From an uncultured bacterium (GTDB lineage: Bacteria > Verrucomicrobiota > Kiritimatiellia > PWTM01): a stretch of 64,000 nucleotides of DNA. The notes under the pieces are model-generated. The model saw only the letters and a program-made list of their open reading frames with translations. It was not told the origin of the DNA and searched no databases. How positions within the stretch are numbered: position 1 is the stretch's first letter; each line of letters begins with the position of its first letter. A program made the translations under genes and the position numbers. Positions 26,266 to 35,137 of the stretch are shown here, in pieces. Where the stretch lies: the NCBI GenBank assembly GCA_938010045.1, contig CALLFZ010000001.1:100995-164994 (forward strand). The letters are read 5' to 3'.

Positions 26266-27729
26266 ATGATACGATTCGGGCTTATAGGTTGGGCGCTGGT
26301 CGCCATTCTCCTTGCGATTCAACTGACCCTTTCCGCTTTGCGCGGCGGGTTTTTTAACATCGCACAGATCGCTCTGATGCTGGCCCCCGTGATGTTTCTG
26401 ATTTTGATCAACCTGCGGAGACACTGGTATTGGATTGTTCTTATATTGATTCCGGTGCACAATCTGACGCTGCCCTATTACGGTCTTCACGTCTTGAGCT
26501 TCGGCTTTCTGATGCTGTGGGGTGTTAGCTTGGTTTTACTTCTGGAAGAAGCGGCGCATCTGCACAGAGCCGGCCACCGCCTGGACGCCCCGGCGATGCT
26601 CATGGTGGGAGTCGCTCTGATCTATCTTCTCAGATTTCTATATGATCGCCCGGGCATCGTTGGATTTGGGATGGAGCGAGGTGGTTTTTCATCGGCACTT
26701 TATGCGACGTCCGCAGGTTGGTTTTTTCTGGCCTCGCGCGCGATGTTCGCTCGTGCTGAGCTGAACGAGAAACACTTGGCGATCTTGGGAGTCGTGACGC
26801 TGCTCGAAAATATCTGGTGCGGGTATCGGAGTACGATGATGGGGCAGTTCCGATGGTTTCAGGAACTTGCGGACTCGCCGACTTGGATGTCGAGCTCCGC
26901 AATTCTCTCGCTCTTGTCTGCCCGCCTTTCGACCGGTGGGGGGTGGCTATTCTATCTTGCGATGGCTGGGTACCTTGGGCTTGCTGTTATTTCCGCACAC
27001 CGAAGCCGCATCTTCTTCGTGACGGGAATCGTGTTGTTTATCGCGGCGATGTCCAAACGCTTGAAAAAAACACTCGCTGTGATGGTGGTCCTGTTGGTCG
27101 TAGCTCTTGGAGGGTTCATTGTCGTCGGGAGGGGTCATTTGCCGGATCCGGTGGCGCGTGCCTTCTCACTGGTCCTGCCCGAGCGCTATTGGAAATATGC
27201 GCGCACAACAGGTCCGATGGGATGGGAAGATTCATTTCGGACAGAAATGTTTCGCGTGGCGTGGTCCGCAATCAAGGCGCATCCGATCTTCGGTAATGGG
27301 CTTGGCTTCGAATTGGAGGAAGCCTTGCGGATTCTCGCTGTTCGCGGTGAACGAACCCGTTTTGACATGCTTGCACTCGGCAAATCGTATCACAACACAT
27401 ATATCATGATGGCTACGGACGTCGGCGTCCCTGCCGCGCTCGCGTACATCGTTGCAACGTTCATGATTCTCGTTCCGTTTGTGAAGACGGCGTGGCGGAT
27501 GCCGATGGGAGTAAGGAAAAAATGGTGCATGTGTCTTATTGGATTTTGGCTGGCCAATTTTGGCATGGCCATGATCAATGGCGGACACTACGAATTGGTG
27601 AATGGCTGTGTCACGCTCGGTGCAATGGCTGGAATCTTGCTGAAGATCCGAGCGACTGAGCCTCGTGCCGCGATGGTTTCGTCGCCGGCGCTTACTCCTA
27701 CGGGCCTGATCGTTCGCAGGGCTGTTTGA
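26266..27729 (+). CDS. O-antigen polymerase/ligase-like membrane protein (Wzy candidate)
   Basis: This 487-residue protein has about 10-12 hydrophobic helices and a large external loop with GMGWEDSFR-type sequence (about residues 305-380). Within it, WSAIKAHPIFGNGLGFELEE and SYHNTYIMMATDVGVPAALA form the Wzy_C/O-antigen-ligase signature (H-P-x-x-G-x-G, then His-Asn near the next helix). It likely polymerises the lipid-linked repeat units after flipping. A WaaL-type ligase cannot be excluded. The first downstream glycosyltransferase overlaps its stop. Confidence 0.88.
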   Translation: MIRFGLIGWALVAILLAIQLTLSALRGGFFNIAQIALMLAPVMFLILINLRRHWYWIVLILIPVHNLTLPYYGLHVLSFGFLMLWGVSLVLLLEEAAHLHRAGHRLDAPAMLMVGVALIYLLRFLYDRPGIVGFGMERGGFSSALYATSAGWFFLASRAMFARAELNEKHLAILGVVTLLENIWCGYRSTMMGQFRWFQELADSPTWMSSSAILSLLSARLSTGGGWLFYLAMAGYLGLAVISAHRSRIFFVTGIVLFIAAMSKRLKKTLAVMVVLLVVALGGFIVVGRGHLPDPVARAFSLVLPERYWKYARTTGPMGWEDSFRTEMFRVAWSAIKAHPIFGNGLGFELEEALRILAVRGERTRFDMLALGKSYHNTYIMMATDVGVPAALAYIVATFMILVPFVKTAWRMPMGVRKKWCMCLIGFWLANFGMAMINGGHYELVNGCVTLGAMAGILLKIRATEPRAAMVSSPALTPTGLIVRRAV

Positions 27730-28655
27730 GCATAGCGAACATCGAGGTTCGCCGTTCGGCGTGTATGAACCCACTCTCCGGTTCGATGACATCTCCGTCG
27801 AGACATGTTGCGGTTTTGCTCGCATGTCATAACCGTGTGGCGTGCACACTTCGGTGCCTAGGATCGCTCCGAGATGCGGCTTGGCCGGCCGATACGACAT
27901 ATCGGGTTTACCTGGTCGACGATGGCTCGACCGACGGCACCGCTGAAGCCGTCGCACGCGAATTTCCTGACGTCCATGTGATCCGGAGCAAGGGGAATTT
28001 GTTCTGGAGTCGGAGTATGCGCCTGGCATGGGAACGTGCCGCGCTCGATGATCCGGACTTCTATTTGTGGATGAATGACGACACGGTGTTGCTACCGGAT
28101 GCCCCTGAAGTCTTGTTCCGTGTTTGGGATGAAGTTTCGAGCTTCGCTGAGCGACGTGCCATTATTGTTGGGGCATGCCGGGATCCGGATCGGCACACGC
28201 GAACGTATGGAGGGTATCGTCGGCCGGGGAGGCACCCTGCGCGTCTTGTCCCGGTTGCATCAACTGACCATTGGATCGAGTGTGATACCTTTAACGGAAA
28301 CATCGTGCTGGTGCCGCGGGAAGTGGTTCGGGTCGTCGGCATGATACGGCCGTTTGCCCATGCCATTGGTGATGTTGACTATGGTCTGCGGGCCAAGTCG
28401 GCAGGGTGCCGCGTGATCCTCGCGCCCGGCTTTTTAGGAGAATGCCTGTTAAATACGACGGCGGAGGAATTTCTTCGGCTGCCGTTCCCGCGCCGTCTTC
28501 TCAACGTGTTCAGTCGCAAAATTTATCCTCCCGTCTCATGGTTTCGCTTCTACTGGGCGCATGCGGGATTCATGGCGATTGTCTATTGGCCCGCGTCGCT
28601 GATTGGTTGGCTGTGGCGGAAGGGGCGACGTCCCGCAGGAGTTTCGCAACGATGA
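27726..28655 (+). CDS. Family 2 glycosyltransferase
   Basis: This 309-residue GT-A protein has VAVLLACHNRVACTLRCLGS at the start of the fold and VYLVDDGSTDGTAEAVA in the nucleotide-binding strand. WMNDDTVLLPDAPE supplies the DxD-like metal site, and DVDYGLRAKSAGCRVIL is the acceptor-side Glu/Asp-Asp region. A hydrophobic segment near the C-terminus could anchor it to the membrane. A TTG at 27726 overlaps the Wzy stop; ATG at 27765 is an equally possible start. The sugar transferred is unknown. Confidence 0.88.
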   Translation: MSIANIEVRRSACMNPLSGSMTSPSRHVAVLLACHNRVACTLRCLGSLRDAAWPADTTYRVYLVDDGSTDGTAEAVAREFPDVHVIRSKGNLFWSRSMRLAWERAALDDPDFYLWMNDDTVLLPDAPEVLFRVWDEVSSFAERRAIIVGACRDPDRHTRTYGGYRRPGRHPARLVPVASTDHWIECDTFNGNIVLVPREVVRVVGMIRPFAHAIGDVDYGLRAKSAGCRVILAPGFLGECLLNTTAEEFLRLPFPRRLLNVFSRKIYPPVSWFRFYWAHAGFMAIVYWPASLIGWLWRKGRRPAGVSQR

Positions 28656-29545
28656 TGACGCTGGCGCCCGTTGTCCTATTTGTGTATAATCGTCCGTATC
28701 ATTTGGCTCGCGTTTTGGAGTCTCTCCGGCAGAATCCCGAAGCGCGTGACACGTCTCTTATTGTGTTCAGTGATGGTCCACGGGACGAACGTGATCGGGT
28801 GGCCGTAGAAGCCGTTCGCGGAGTTGTACATGAAGCGAGAGGTTTTGGAACGGTCCAAGTCTGCAGCTCACCGATCAACCGAGGGTTGAGTCGTTCGATC
28901 ATTCATGGTGTCACGGAAGTTTTACAGCAGCACGATCGCGTCATAGTTTTGGAAGACGATTTGGTTGTATCCCCGTCGTTTTTGGGATTCATGAACCGAG
29001 GATTGCAGGAGTTTGCGGCCGACGAGCGAGTGGCTGCGGTCCATGCGTACATGTATCCAATTCGCGATCGTTTGCCAGATGTTTTTTTCTTGCCGATGAC
29101 GGATTGCTTAGGATGGGGAACTTGGCGCCGAGCGTGGGCTCTCTTCGAGCCGGATGGAAAAGTTTTGCTCGATCGAATCCACCGACAAGGGCTAGCGCAC
29201 GAGTTCGATTTGGGGGGGGCCTACCCGTTTGTCCGTATGTTACGCCGTCAAGTTGAGGGAAAAAATGATTCCTGGGCGATTCGATGGTATGCCTCGATGT
29301 TTTTGGCTGGGAAGCTGGGACTATTCCCCGGGCGGTCCTATGTCAATCATATCGGCGGAGATGGGTCAGGTACGCACTGCGGCCTATTTTCGGAGATTGA
29401 AGTGGAATGCTTATGTGAGCAAGTCTCATTTGAAGTTCGATCGGTTCAACCGGATCCTGTTGCGCGAGCCATTGTGGCCAAGTACTTGCGTTCACTACGA
29501 TGGCGGCGCCTACTGAGGCGGATATGGAGCCGATGTCACTTGTGA
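28652..29545 (+). CDS. Glycosyltransferase, GT2-like
   Basis: The frame is open far upstream, but ATG at 28652 (ATGATGA overlap with the preceding stop) starts the recognisable domain, giving 297 residues. LAPVVLFVYNRPYHLARVLE, IVFSDGPRDERDR, and VIVLEDDLVVSPSFL (metal-binding Glu-Asp-Asp) define a GT-A fold. TDCLGWGTWRRAWALF and NDSWAIRWYASMFL are typical of a family often annotated as sugar transferases in O-antigen and capsule loci. Its donor and acceptor cannot be inferred. It overlaps the following methyltransferase. Confidence 0.87.
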   Translation: MMTLAPVVLFVYNRPYHLARVLESLRQNPEARDTSLIVFSDGPRDERDRVAVEAVRGVVHEARGFGTVQVCSSPINRGLSRSIIHGVTEVLQQHDRVIVLEDDLVVSPSFLGFMNRGLQEFAADERVAAVHAYMYPIRDRLPDVFFLPMTDCLGWGTWRRAWALFEPDGKVLLDRIHRQGLAHEFDLGGAYPFVRMLRRQVEGKNDSWAIRWYASMFLAGKLGLFPGRSYVNHIGGDGSGTHCGLFSEIEVECLCEQVSFEVRSVQPDPVARAIVAKYLRSLRWRRLLRRIWSRCHL

Positions 29546-30363
29546 GGAGCAAGCTCGGGACGGCAGCGTCGGCGTTGTTGCCCCCCGTCATTTGGCGAGC
29601 CTTGTGGGGTTCCGGTCGCATTCGATATGTGGGCCGTTTTGCCTCGTGGGAAGAAGCTGCGTCGGCGGCCCGAGGGATCGAGGACCCAGAGATTTTGCAA
29701 CGCGTATGGAGGGCTACCCGCGAGGTCATTGAAGGAAGGGCGGGGTATGAGCGGGACGGGCAGCCGTTTGAGCGGCTCGAGCATCGCTGGCCCGTGATTG
29801 CCGTCTTGATGTGGGCGGCCAGCTGCCGCGGCGGGCGGTTGAGAGTTTTAGATTTCGGAGGATCGCTGGGGAGTGTTTTTTTTCAGATGCGGCCGTGGCT
29901 TGCGAGCTTACCGCAGGTCGAGTGGAACGTCGTCGAGCAACCTCACTACGTCCGGCTTGCGCGACAAGAGATTCAAGTTACCGGACTCCGGTTTTACGCG
30001 TCAATTGCGGAGTGTCGCGCGGAGAGGGAATTCGAAGTTGCACTATTGTCCAGTGTGCTCCAATATGTTCACGACCCCTGGGCCGTGTTGCGAGCTTTGG
30101 CGGACGCTGGCGCAAGTGAGATTGTCATCGATCGAACCCTGTTTGTCCGAGGAAGTCAGGAGCGAATCTGTGTTCAAAAGGTGCCGCCGAAATTGGGAGG
30201 CGGAAGCTACCCTTGTCGAATGCTATGCATGGAGCGTATCGTGTCATGTTTGTCCGACACTCATGAGTTGATCGCGGAGTTCGACGACGATCTTGACCGT
30301 GCGCCGCTGGGGGCTTGGTTCCGTGGATTGGTCTTCACGTTGAAGCGGAACGCAGAGAAATGA
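29500..30363 (+). CDS. TIGR04325-type putative methyltransferase
   Basis: This 287-residue protein is close to the LIC12133-type methyltransferases found in surface-polysaccharide clusters. The N-terminus has YVGRFASWEEAASAA and a helical region, then LRVLDFGGSLGSVFFQMRPW (SAM motif I). EWNVVEQPHYVRLARQ, LLSSVLQYVHDPWAVL and IVIDRTLFVRG follow in family order. The ATG at 29500 overlaps the preceding gene by 46 bases. Later starts at 29524, 29533 or the GTG at 29542 (GTGA overlap) are possible. The substrate is unknown. Confidence 0.88.
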   Translation: MAAPTEADMEPMSLVRSKLGTAASALLPPVIWRALWGSGRIRYVGRFASWEEAASAARGIEDPEILQRVWRATREVIEGRAGYERDGQPFERLEHRWPVIAVLMWAASCRGGRLRVLDFGGSLGSVFFQMRPWLASLPQVEWNVVEQPHYVRLARQEIQVTGLRFYASIAECRAEREFEVALLSSVLQYVHDPWAVLRALADAGASEIVIDRTLFVRGSQERICVQKVPPKLGGGSYPCRMLCMERIVSCLSDTHELIAEFDDDLDRAPLGAWFRGLVFTLKRNAEK

Positions 30364-31115
30364 GCGCTCGATTTCTCGCGCTGAGGTTTGGAGCGAGTCC
30401 TCTCGGTGTGCTCGCGAATCCGTTTTTTCTTGCGCGCTCAGGGTTGCTCAAGGCGATTCTCGAGTACGCGCGCGAGGTGGAGGGGAGACTTTTAGATGTG
30501 GGGTGTGGGTCGAAACCTTACCGGTCATGGTTCACACGCTGTTCGGACTATATTGGAGTCGACATCGATCGAGAGGAGACTCGACGCCGAGGGATTGCGG
30601 ACCTCGTTTACGATGGAAAGACATTGCCCTTCAAGGACGGGGAATTCGATGCGCTACTCTGCACGCAAGTGTTGGAGCACGTGTTCACGCCGGTTGATTT
30701 TCTACGAGAGCTGGCGCGAGTCCTACGGCCTGGGGGCCGAATGATTCTGTCGGTCCCCTTTGCATGGGATGAACACGAAGTGCCTTTTGATTATGGCCGC
30801 TATACCTCGTACGGGTTGCGTTACATTTTGGAGCAGAGCGGGTTTCGTGTTCTGCGAATGACCAAAACCAGGGCGGGCATCGCGGCAGTCATTCAGCTCT
30901 GGATTGCCGTGATGTACAAGCAGATTCAGTTTCAGAACGTGTGGCTTCAAGCGGCGGTCCACGCTCTGTTGGCGTTTCCGTTGACCCTGATCGGCTTGAC
31001 GCTTGGGCGGCTCGTCCGAGGAGGTGAGTTTTTTTATCTGGACAATGTAGTTTTAGCCGAGCGCGATGCCACGATCGCAACGGGGATATCAGCGTATGGC
31101 GACATCGAGTCTTAA
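30360..31115 (+). CDS. Class I SAM-dependent methyltransferase
   Basis: The ATG at 30360 lies in an ATGA overlap with the previous stop; the product has 251 residues. LLDVGCGSKPYRSWF is motif I, YIGVDIDREE motif II, ALLCTQVLEHVFTPVDFLRE the post-motif, and VLRPGGRMILSVPFAWDEH motif III. Near the C-terminus, AVHALLAFPLTLIGLTLGRL is a hydrophobic helix that may bring it to the membrane. It probably methylates a sugar or polyprenyl-linked glycan. It is the second methyltransferase in a row. Confidence 0.88.
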   Translation: MSARFLALRFGASPLGVLANPFFLARSGLLKAILEYAREVEGRLLDVGCGSKPYRSWFTRCSDYIGVDIDREETRRRGIADLVYDGKTLPFKDGEFDALLCTQVLEHVFTPVDFLRELARVLRPGGRMILSVPFAWDEHEVPFDYGRYTSYGLRYILEQSGFRVLRMTKTRAGIAAVIQLWIAVMYKQIQFQNVWLQAAVHALLAFPLTLIGLTLGRLVRGGEFFYLDNVVLAERDATIATGISAYGDIES

Positions 31116-32082
31116 AGGAGCGAGGGTACTCATTACGGGTGGGTTGGGCTTCATCGGATCAAACCTCGCTCGGCGTGTCGTGGAGCTTGGTGGCCAGGTG
31201 ACGATTGTGGATAGTCTTGTACCGGAGTACGGAGGCAATCTCTTCAATATCCAAGACATTGAGTCGCAGGTGCGAGTCAATGTGTCGGATATTCGCGATG
31301 GCCTAAGCCTTCGTCACCTGATTCGGGGACAAGATGTGATTTTTAATTTGGCCGCGCAAATTGGGCACGCGGCCTCCATGAACGACCCGTGGACGGATTT
31401 GGACATCAACGTGCGCGGGCAATTGAACCTGCTCGAAGTATGCCGGGATATCAATCGAGACGCCCGGATCATTTTTGCGAGCACGCGGCAGGTGTATGGG
31501 CGGCCCCAATACTTGCCGGTCGATGAACAGCATCCGGTGTGCCCCGTGGATGTGAATGGAATCCATAAGCTGGCGGCAGAGTGGTACCATTTACTATACC
31601 ATCGCGTCTATGGTTTGCGCACCACGGTGTTACGGTTGACGAATACGTTTGGGCCACGGATGCGGGTGCGCGATGCTCGTCAGACCTTCATCGGTGTTTG
31701 GTTCAGAAATGTAGTGCAGGGGGTTCCCTTTGAGGTCTGGGGGGGCACGCAAGTGCGAGATCTCAATTACGTCGACGATGTCGTCGAGGCATTTTGTGCA
31801 TGTGCGACGGTGGAATCCACCGTCGGGCAGGTGTTGAATTTGGGATCGTCCGAGGTGATCAGCTTGAAACAACTTGCTGACCTGCTCGTGGAGACAGCGC
31901 AAGCCGGCGAGGTGATTGTGCGGGATTTTCCCGCAGAGCGGCAAGCGATTGAGATTGGAGACTATTACGCGAACTTTGATCGCATCCGTTCGCTTGTCGG
32001 ATGGACGCCTCGAATTTCTCTTCGGGAAGGGATCCAGCGGACGCTCGATTTCTACCGCTGGCATCTTGACCACTATCTATGA
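31096..32082 (+). CDS. NAD-dependent sugar epimerase/dehydratase with a changed catalytic Tyr
   Basis: This extended SDR has 328 residues from the ATG at 31096. RVLITGGLGFIGSNLARRV binds NAD, VIFNLAAQIGHAASM and ASTRQVYGRP are family strands, and VRDLNYVDDVVEAFCACAT is the C-terminal signature. Where most members have Tyr-x-x-x-Lys, this protein reads DVNGIHKLAAEWYH, so the Tyr position holds Asn. Some epimerase subfamilies share this, so the family position matters for judging activity. It overlaps the methyltransferase gene by 20 bases. A nucleotide-sugar 4-epimerase role is the default guess. Confidence 0.85.
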   Translation: MATSSLKGARVLITGGLGFIGSNLARRVVELGGQVTIVDSLVPEYGGNLFNIQDIESQVRVNVSDIRDGLSLRHLIRGQDVIFNLAAQIGHAASMNDPWTDLDINVRGQLNLLEVCRDINRDARIIFASTRQVYGRPQYLPVDEQHPVCPVDVNGIHKLAAEWYHLLYHRVYGLRTTVLRLTNTFGPRMRVRDARQTFIGVWFRNVVQGVPFEVWGGTQVRDLNYVDDVVEAFCACATVESTVGQVLNLGSSEVISLKQLADLLVETAQAGEVIVRDFPAERQAIEIGDYYANFDRIRSLVGWTPRISLREGIQRTLDFYRWHLDHYL

Positions 32083-32127
32083 CGCGGAACGAAGATTTCG
32101 GTCAGAGTGGTTGTGGAAAGGCGCGAG

Positions 32128-33255
32128 ATGATGAATGACTTGATTTCGCGGGTCAATCCCCGGTTGGGTGTGGAGCGCCGGTGGGACGAGATTCACGATG
32201 CCGTGATCAAAGTTTTGCAAAGTGGCTCGTACATCCTAGGGCCCGAGGTCGTCGCCTTTGAGCAGGAATTCGCGCACTATCTGGGGAGTTCCTATGGCGT
32301 CGGCGTGGCCAGCGGCACCGATGCGTTGGTCTTAGCGTTGAAGGCATGCGGAATTGGGCATGGCGAGCGGGTGGTCACGGTGCCCAACACGGCCGTGGCG
32401 ACCGTAGCGGCGATTGAGTTGGCCGGTGCGGTGCCGGTTCTAATTGATATTGATGCAACGAGTCAATTGATGGATGTGGGTCAATTGGAAGAACTACTCG
32501 GCACATCCCGGAACTCCATCGCCGCCGTCCTACCGGTTCATTTGTTCGGCCTGATGGTGGATATGAGGCGAGTCATGCGCCTCGCGGAGCAGTACGGGCT
32601 GGTTGTGGTGGAAGATTGCGCTCAAGCTCATGGAGCGACATTGATGGGGAAACGAGCCGGCTCCTTTGGCCAGGCGGGGGCGTTTAGTTTCTATCCCACC
32701 AAGAACCTCGCCGCGATCGGCGATGGGGGATTTGTCGCTACTGAAGATGCAGAAATTGCGCACCGGCTCCATTTGCTTCGCCAATATGGATGGCGCGAGC
32801 GATACATCAGTGAGATTCCGGGAGGCAATTCGCGGCTAGATGAACTGCAAGCTGCCATTCTTCGAGTGCGGTTGCGGTATCTCGATGAAGAGAACCAAAG
32901 GAGGCGCCGCATTGCCGAACGCTACACAGAAGGACTCAAGGACTTGCCGATCGTGCTTCCTCCCTCATTACCGGACCAGCTCGGTGTGTTTCATCAATAC
33001 ACGATTCTCGTGGACCAGCGCGATACGTTGCAAGGGCACCTCGAACAGTTGGGCATCATGACGTCGGTTCTTTACCCGGTTCCCATCCATCGCCAGCCTG
33101 CCTATGCGGGAAGAATCGAGACGCCGTTCCCGCTGACGAATGCCGAACGCGCCGCGTCTCAGCTTCTATGTTTGCCCATGTACCCAGAACTGACGGATGA
33201 TCAAATTGATCGGATCATTCACGCAATTCGGTCGTTTTACTTGAGAGCAGCCTAA
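32128..33255 (+). CDS. DegT/DnrJ/EryC1/StrS aminotransferase
   Basis: This 375-residue protein is read from the ATG at 32128, with a GAAAGG site just upstream. GSYILGPEVVAFEQEFAHYL, ASGTDALVLALKACGIGHGE (PLP phosphate binding) and VVVEDCAQAHGATLMGKRAG lead to FSFYPTKNLAAIGDGG, with the Schiff-base lysine near residue 192. Its neighbours are an epimerase and glycosyltransferases. It would aminate a keto-sugar nucleotide, but its dehydratase partner is not adjacent. The stop overlaps the next start by one base. Confidence 0.9.
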   Translation: MMNDLISRVNPRLGVERRWDEIHDAVIKVLQSGSYILGPEVVAFEQEFAHYLGSSYGVGVASGTDALVLALKACGIGHGERVVTVPNTAVATVAAIELAGAVPVLIDIDATSQLMDVGQLEELLGTSRNSIAAVLPVHLFGLMVDMRRVMRLAEQYGLVVVEDCAQAHGATLMGKRAGSFGQAGAFSFYPTKNLAAIGDGGFVATEDAEIAHRLHLLRQYGWRERYISEIPGGNSRLDELQAAILRVRLRYLDEENQRRRRIAERYTEGLKDLPIVLPPSLPDQLGVFHQYTILVDQRDTLQGHLEQLGIMTSVLYPVPIHRQPAYAGRIETPFPLTNAERAASQLLCLPMYPELTDDQIDRIIHAIRSFYLRAA

Positions 33256-34268
33256 TGCGGTACTACTGCGCCTACTTTGATATTTATTATGTTCCCCGAG
33301 CCTTAGCGCTCATTCGATCCCTGCAACGGCATGCGGGCGAGTTTCGACTTTATGCTCTTTGTTTCGACGAAGCGAGCTTTGATGTTTTAACTCAGGCAAA
33401 GTTGACGGGCGTTCTACCGCTCCGGGAGGACGCTCTGATTCAGTTTGAGCCACGGCTCGCGGAGGCCCGCTCGAACCGGAGCCGAATTGAGTTTTTTTTT
33501 ACGTGTACTCCCGCGCTCGTACTGTATGTGTTGGATCAAGTCCGGACCGGAGAGATGGTGGTTTATGTGGACGCGGACTTGTTTTTCTATTCGAGCCCGT
33601 CCCCTGTTGAGTCCGAGCTCGGGAATGGCTCGATCCTGATCTATCCCCATCGGTTCCCGTGGTGGCTCCGGGGACAAACGAGGTTTGGATACTTCAATGT
33701 GGGGTATTTGGCGTTTCGAAACGATCCGCGTGCTCGCCGATGCCTCACGTGGTGGCGGGACCGGTGTGTGGAATGGTGTTTTGATCGGTTGGAGGGCGAG
33801 CGGTTCGCGGACCAGAAATACCTGGATCAGTGGCCGGCCTTGTTCGAGGGAGTCGTGGTTGGGCGCCATTGGGGTGCGGGGCTTGCCCCCTGGAATTTGG
33901 GGGCGGCAAAATTGGACGTCCAAAACGGGCACGTGTTGGTGCATGGCGACCCGTTGGTTTTTTATCATTTTCACGGCCTTCGATGTATTAACCCTTACGT
34001 GTTTTATGACCGGTTGTTGCCTCTCGGCGCGTATGCGAGTCGCAAGATAGTGAAATATATCTACCATCCGTACTTGAGAGAATTGTCGGCAATTATGCGA
34101 GATATGAATTTAGTGGCACCGATCCCACGACGGCCGAGCAACTGGCGGTCTGTTCGAGGGCTACTTCAATACTTGGTGTCCAGTTACTACGTCCTCGCGG
34201 GTGAATGGCTACATGATCGCCGCACGGCTCGTCATCATTCGGTGGCCGTGGCTCGCCCATGCGATTGA
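33255..34268 (+). CDS. Glycosyltransferase (GT8/nucleotide-diphospho-sugar transferase type)
   Basis: The protein has 337 residues. YYCAYFDIYYVPRALALIRS and FRLYALCFDEASFDVL begin the fold, MVVYVDADLFFYSSP is the DxD metal site, and TRFGYFNVGYLAFRND and FADQKYLDQWP are typical of a family of bacterial GT-A transferases related to GT8. FYHFHGL near residue 240 carries the His seen after the active site. The start lies in a TAATG overlap with the aminotransferase. The sugar specificity is unknown. Confidence 0.83.
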   Translation: MRYYCAYFDIYYVPRALALIRSLQRHAGEFRLYALCFDEASFDVLTQAKLTGVLPLREDALIQFEPRLAEARSNRSRIEFFFTCTPALVLYVLDQVRTGEMVVYVDADLFFYSSPSPVESELGNGSILIYPHRFPWWLRGQTRFGYFNVGYLAFRNDPRARRCLTWWRDRCVEWCFDRLEGERFADQKYLDQWPALFEGVVVGRHWGAGLAPWNLGAAKLDVQNGHVLVHGDPLVFYHFHGLRCINPYVFYDRLLPLGAYASRKIVKYIYHPYLRELSAIMRDMNLVAPIPRRPSNWRSVRGLLQYLVSSYYVLAGEWLHDRRTARHHSVAVARPCD

Positions 34269-35134
34269 CGATTCTGACTCCGGCGCTGAATGCGATCCGG
34301 TGGCTTCCGGGGTGTGTCGCGTCGGTTGCGGACCAGGCTGGAGTCGAGATCGAACATATCGTTCTCGATGGCGGGTCGTCCGATGGGACAATCGCCTGGC
34401 TGAAGTCGCTGGCTCCGGACGGCTGTCGAAAGGAGGGCGGCGGACGTTACATCCTCCGGTGGGTCTCCTCTCCCGACCAGGGAATGTATGATGCGTTGAA
34501 CCGGGGGCTCGATGCGGCCACCGGCGAATGGATTGCTTGGCTGAATGCAGACGAGCAATATCTTGAAGGAACGCTGGAGGCGGTCCAGCTTGCATCAATT
34601 GGCCATCCCGAGGTCTCCATTTGGTTCGGCGATTACATCATGGTGGGTCCCGACGGCAGATGCTTGGCCTGGAGACGAGGGGCATGGCCGACCTGGCGCA
34701 GTATTGCGGCCACTCATCTTTATGTCCCTTCGTGCGTTTTGTTTTTTCGCCGCCGCTTCTTCGATGCGGGCTGGCGATTTTCTCCCGGATGGCGGATGGT
34801 CGGAGACGAAGAGTTGCTGGTGAAGCTTCTGCAGACCGGGCCGAAGATCGGACGGATTCGACGTGTGCTCTCTGCGTACATCTGGACGGGAACGAATTTG
34901 GGATTGACGAAAGCATCGCTGGAGGAGATGTCTCAGCTCAAACAACGATGGCCACGCTGGCTACGCTTGAGCCGTGCTCTGTGGCAGATTGGAGTCCGGG
35001 TACGGCGTGCCGCCGCCGGCGGGTTCTTCCCTCCGCGCGATTTGCGCTACCGCCTCTATTGGGGTTGGCCGCCTGTCCTGACTCGGTTCGAAGTACGCCG
35101 GCCGGGCTGGAGGTGGCCGGTCCCGCACGACTGA
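34259..35134 (+). CDS. Family 2 glycosyltransferase
   Basis: This 291-residue GT-A enzyme has RLTILTPALNAIRWLPGCVA at the N-terminus, EHIVLDGGSSDGTIAWLKSL in the donor site, and EWIAWLNADEQYLEG with the Asn-Ala-Asp metal site. AATHLYVPSCVLFFRRRFF and WRMVGDEELLVKLLQ are the acceptor-side features, including the Asp-Glu pair. This pattern matches WcaA/WbbD-like transferases with retained metal residues. It overlaps the upstream gene by 10 bases. Confidence 0.88.
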   Translation: MRLTILTPALNAIRWLPGCVASVADQAGVEIEHIVLDGGSSDGTIAWLKSLAPDGCRKEGGGRYILRWVSSPDQGMYDALNRGLDAATGEWIAWLNADEQYLEGTLEAVQLASIGHPEVSIWFGDYIMVGPDGRCLAWRRGAWPTWRSIAATHLYVPSCVLFFRRRFFDAGWRFSPGWRMVGDEELLVKLLQTGPKIGRIRRVLSAYIWTGTNLGLTKASLEEMSQLKQRWPRWLRLSRALWQIGVRVRRAAAGGFFPPRDLRYRLYWGWPPVLTRFEVRRPGWRWPVPHD

Positions 35135-35137
35135 TGG

